From Clostridiales bacterium (GTDB lineage: Bacteria > Bacillota > Clostridia > Oscillospirales > Butyricicoccaceae): a stretch of DNA of 9,409 nucleotides. Shown piece by piece: positions 6,667 to 9,409 of the stretch (its first letter is position 1; the number at the start of each line of letters is the position of its first letter). The DNA lies in the NCBI GenBank assembly GCA_019421385.1, contig JAHZFK010000042.1, forward strand, positions 1-9,409, in the 5' to 3' direction. Below the pieces are notes generated by a model. The model ran no database searches, was not told the DNA's origin, and worked only from the letters and a program-made list of their open reading frames with translations. The position numbers and the translations under genes are program-made.

Positions 6667-8547
6667 ATGAAAAATAAATCAGAGCAGTTGGAAGAACTGT
6701 TGGGATGGGGTGGCATCCGCAAAGATATGGTTTTGCTCATCCTATCCGGTTTGGCTGTGCTTGCCAGCCTGATCGGCTGGAGTCCGTTTCCGTTTGACAT
6801 GGCCTGGATTGCGATTATCCTATGCGGTATTCCGATTATTCTGGAAGCTGTGATTGGTCTGGTGACTGCATTTGATATCAAAGCCGATGTGCTGGTTTCG
6901 CTCGCGCTGATCGCTTCGCTTTGCATTGGGGAGATTTTTGCAGCAGGTGAGGTTGCGTTTATTATGCAGCTCGGTGCACTGCTGGAAGAAATGACAGTTG
7001 CAAAAGCGCGTGCAGGCATTGAAAAACTGGTACATTTGACACCGCAGACTGCGCGTGTTCTGGAAAAAGGTACTGAAAAGGTGATTCCCGCTGAACAGGT
7101 ACAGGTCGATGATCTGCTCCGCGTTCTGCCAGGCGAGAGTGTGCCGGTGGATGGTGTGATTGTATCCGGACAGACCTCAATCAATCAGGCGGTCATGACT
7201 GGCGAGTCGCTGCCGGTGGATAAAACCGTTGGTGATGAAGTATCGAGCGGTACGGTTAACCAGTTCGGCGCTTTCGAGATGCGTGCTACCAGAGTTGGCG
7301 AGGATAGCTCCATTCAGCGTATGATTCGATTGGTGCAGTCCGCGGATGCGGGTAAGGCGAAGATCGTGGGCATTGCCGATCGTTGAGCGACTTGGATTGT
7401 GATCATTGCATTGACGGCTGCCGCCCTGACCTGGTTGATTTCAGGACAGATCATCCGTGCAGTGACCATTCTGGTTGTGTTCTGTCCTTGTGCTCTGGTT
7501 CTTGCAACACCAACAGCGATCATGGCTGCAATCGGCAACGCGACCCGGCACGGTTTTCTTGTTCGTGAAGGAGATGCGCTTGAACGGTTGTCGAAAACCT
7601 GCATTATTGCATTTGATAAAACTGGTACGCTGACACATGGCACGCCGGAGGTCATAGCTGTTAAAAATGCATCCGGTGGGGAGGAGGATACGGAGCTTTT
7701 CCGCTTGGCTGCGTCCGCAGAGCTGATGTCCGAACATCCATTGGGAAAAGCGATCGTGCGATGCTATAAGCAGACTGTGGCGGAGGAACTGGCTGCAGTT
7801 TCGGATTTTCGGATGATCCCAGGGCGCGGCGTATGCGCCAGCATCGAAGGCAAAACTGTGCTTGCCGGCAATTTAGCGCTCTTATCTGAACAAGGTGTAG
7901 CGCTGCCGGAATCGGATGCAGCAGAAACCTATCTTGCTCAGGGATGTACCGTGACGTATGTCGCTGTTGACGCTGCGTTCGCTGGTCTGATCGTTCTGTC
8001 TGATACGCTGCGCGCAGAAAGCGCAGACATGATTCATGCTCTGGCCGAATTGCATGTTGAGCCGGTATTGTTGACGGGTGATCATGAAAATGCCGCACAG
8101 GCGATTGCTGCGCAGCTGCAAATCGGACAGGTGAGGGCGAACTGCCTGCCGGAGGATAAATTGCAGGCGATTGAGACATATCAGCGTGCTGGCAAGCAGG
8201 TGTGCATGATCGGCGACGGCATCAACGATGCGCCTGCACTGAAAAAGGCGGCGGTTGGGATTGCGATGGGTGGTGTCGGCAGTGATATTGCGGTGGATGC
8301 CGCGGATATCGCGCTGGTCGATGATGAGGTCAGAGAACTGCCGCATCTTGTTGCGTTATCAAAGCGAATGATGACAACCATCAAATGCAATATGAGCTTT
8401 TCCATGGCGCTGAACTTTTTGGCAATTGTTCTTGCCATCAGTGGCATGCTGGGGCCAGTCGTTGGCGCGCTGGTACATAACGCAGGATCGATTCTTGTGA
8501 TTTCAAATTCTGCATTTTTGTTGAAATGGAAGAAAAAACAGTTTTGA
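6667..8547 (+). pseudogene. CsoR-linked P1B metal-transporting ATPase interrupted by one in-frame TGA
   Basis: The frame from ATG 6667 (AAGAGG 6 nt upstream) to TGA 8545 would encode 626 residues but has TGA at 7384-7386 (codon 240). The frame is identical on both sides, so this is a point change, not a frameshift. Before the stop: three to four membrane helices and the actuator domain with TGES (178-181). After it: CPC metal site (273-275), DKTGT with Asp317, His357-Pro358, GDGINDAPAL with Asp517, and final helices with His604-Asn605-Ala-Gly-Ser. All catalytic motifs are intact. From memory of the family the segment normally reads ADR-Trp-ATW, so TGG to TGA is the simplest explanation. There is no N-terminal metal-binding (HMA) domain. 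CsoR and its operators suggest Cu(I), but the last-helix residues are not the classic CopA set, so zinc-group specificity is possible. Restart at GTG 7399 lacks a ribosome binding site. Confidence 0.85.
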
Positions 8548-8593
8548 TCCAAGAAAATATATATCTTCCGTATTAACTGTATAAGGAGTTTTC

Positions 8594-8624
8594 AAAACCG
8601 GCTGGTATGAACCAGTCGGTTTTT
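8594..8624 (+). terminator. Intrinsic terminator after the metal ATPase gene
   Basis: AAAACCGGCTGGT (8594-8606) pairs with ACCAGTCGGTTTT (8611-8623) with one G-T wobble and a 4-nt loop, followed by T. It lies 47 nt after the ATPase stop and isolates the downstream LysR-type gene. An AAGGAG at 8583-8588 precedes it without a usable start codon. Confidence 0.9.
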
Positions 8625-8652
8625 AGTTGTTTGATTCACATGTTTTGGCGCC

Positions 8653-8681
8653 TTGCGAAGAAGCACATAATATAGTATACT
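8653..8681 (+). promoter_or_regulatory. Promoter of the LysR-type regulator gene
   Basis: TTGCGA (8653-8658), 17-nt spacer, TATACT (8676-8681). Weaker than the consensus promoters of the other genes here, as usual for a regulator. The shared palindrome starts 3 nt after the -10 box. Confidence 0.6.
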
Positions 8682-8684
8682 GTG

Positions 8685-8700
8685 GTTAGCTTTAGCTAAC
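8685..8700. promoter_or_regulatory. Palindromic operator in the LysR-type gene leader (shared with ahpC)
   Basis: GTTAGCT-TT-AGCTAAC, perfect 7-bp arms. It equals the ahpC site (6071-6086) at 15 of 16 positions. It lies at the predicted transcription start and 21 nt before the ATG, fitting autoregulation by the LysR-type protein or control by another factor. Confidence 0.72.
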
Positions 8701-8721
8701 TGTGTAATATGAGGTGTATGC

Positions 8722-9409
8722 ATGGATATCAAACAACTGGAATTTTTTGTGGTGGCTTGTGAAAAAGGCAGTCTGTCACAGGCAGCGGCATGCATGTATA
8801 CGTCGCAGCCAAATGTAAGCAAGACCATCCGCATGTTGGAACATGAATTGGGACGACCACTGCTGGTACGAAGCGGAAAAGGGGTTCGTCCGACTGCATA
8901 TGGCGAGCGCGTTCTGGAATATGCCAATCTAATATTAAAAACGGCAGCCACGATTTCTGGGCTGACGCTTCCGGATGCACATAACAGCTTGAGATTATCC
9001 ACCTATCCCAGCAATATGATTTCCCGCCTGTTGGTGGACTTTTACAAGACATGGGGCACCAAATTCCGCATCGAATATCATGAGGGAAGTGTTGAAGAAA
9101 TCACCGATCATGTGCATCAAGGGGTATCTGAGATTGGAATTGTCTATGTTGCGCTTAAGCAGGTGCAAACATTTCAGCATATTCTGTCACATAAGAATCT
9201 GGTATTTGCTCCGCAGGATGTCAAAAAAATTTGTGTTTATGTCGGACCGAATCACCCGCTTTATCATATGGACAGTATTGATTTTGAAGATTTGTCAAAT
9301 CTAAAATTTGTGCGTGGTGTGCGGGATTTTTTCTCCATGGAGCATCATCTGGAAAGAGTCAGTATGGGTGTGATCGATAACGAAAAGCTAAATCATGTTG
9401 CATATAGCA
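8722..9409 (+). CDS. LysR-family transcriptional regulator, 3' end cut off by the window edge
   Basis: The first 229 residues of a LysR-type regulator; the frame is still open at the right edge (families are usually about 290-310 residues). The N-terminal winged helix-turn-helix (about 1-62) is typical: MDIKQLEFFVVACEKGSLSQ, then SQPNVSKTIRMLEHELGRPL and the TAYGERVLEYA linker start. From about residue 88 it enters the periplasmic-binding-protein-like effector domain (LRLSTYPSN, EIGIVYVAL). The visible cysteines are 13, 24 and 171; I see no OxyR-like cysteine pair in the part present, so direct peroxide sensing by disulfide is not supported. ATG 8722 has GAGGTG 5 nt upstream; the ATG at 8718 is out of frame. 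It has its own promoter and shares an operator-like palindrome with the ahpC operon 2.6 kb away, making it the prime candidate regulator of that operon. Confidence 0.92.
   Translation, partial: MDIKQLEFFVVACEKGSLSQAAACMYTSQPNVSKTIRMLEHELGRPLLVRSGKGVRPTAYGERVLEYANLILKTAATISGLTLPDAHNSLRLSTYPSNMISRLLVDFYKTWGTKFRIEYHEGSVEEITDHVHQGVSEIGIVYVALKQVQTFQHILSHKNLVFAPQDVKKICVYVGPNHPLYHMDSIDFEDLSNLKFVRGVRDFFSMEHHLERVSMGVIDNEKLNHVAYS

Noticed and set aside
7384..7430. TGA in the metal ATPase as a selenocysteine codon or reassigned Trp
   Set aside because: I see no clear SECIS-like hairpin right after it, selenocysteine is not known at this position in the family, TGG encodes Trp elsewhere in the same gene, and TGA is used as a real stop for dps and at this gene's own end.
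8607..8669. 21-codon ORF starting inside the terminator at 8594-8624
   Set aside because: The AAGGAG upstream is about 18 nt away, the ATG is in the hairpin loop, and the product resembles nothing.
1..9409. tRNA, rRNA, CRISPR arrays, insertion sequences or phage genes
   Set aside because: I found no repeat-spacer pattern, no tRNA-like cloverleaf, no transposase motifs and no terminal inverted repeats by eye.

Overview
The window looks like chromosomal DNA of an anaerobic Firmicute, most likely a clostridial (Oscillospiraceae/Ruminococcaceae-like) gut bacterium. This is an inference from strong GGAGG-type ribosome binding sites, consensus TTGACA-N17-TATAAT promoters, U-tract hairpin terminators, and the gene families present. 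I could not run a taxonomic search.

Layout, left to right. (1) 1-1617 (+) is the 3'-terminal part of a P1B-like metal-transporting P-type ATPase, cut by the window edge. It has an unusual membrane motif (FSC where CPC is normal). (2) A gene-free stretch holds a strong bidirectional terminator at 1816-1857. (3) 2026-2922 (-) is a thioredoxin-reductase-fold flavoprotein whose redox CxxC is replaced by Asn-Ala-Pro-Arg. (4) A ~440-bp stretch without a convincing gene contains several short palindromes. (5) 3367-6046 (-) is a peroxide-defence operon in the order ahpC, dps, then a thioredoxin reductase carrying a C-terminal AhpF-type double-thioredoxin-fold domain. The last two genes overlap by ATGA. 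(6) The operon is divergent from csoR (+, 6282-6557), a copper-sensing repressor, which is followed by a P1B metal ATPase gene (6667-8547) interrupted by one in-frame TGA where family knowledge suggests Trp. (7) 8722 to the right edge (+) is the start of a LysR-family regulator.

Two regulatory circuits can be read from the DNA. A CsoR-type operator (ATACC-N6-GGTAT-like) appears once downstream of the csoR -10 box and twice at the ATPase promoter, one copy lying entirely between its -35 and -10. Separately, a 16-bp palindrome GTTAGC-N4-GCTAAC occurs at the transcription start region of both the ahpC operon and the lysR-type gene, differing at one base. It links peroxide defence to that regulator (or to a third factor controlling both).

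Together the window is a metal and oxidant stress island: copper sensing and export (the exporter apparently broken), a peroxiredoxin with its dedicated reductase, and an iron-sequestering miniferritin. The most notable points are the shared palindrome, the nonsense codon in the ATPase, the reversed domain order of the AhpF-like reductase, the CxxC-less TrxR homologue, and the non-canonical first ATPase.
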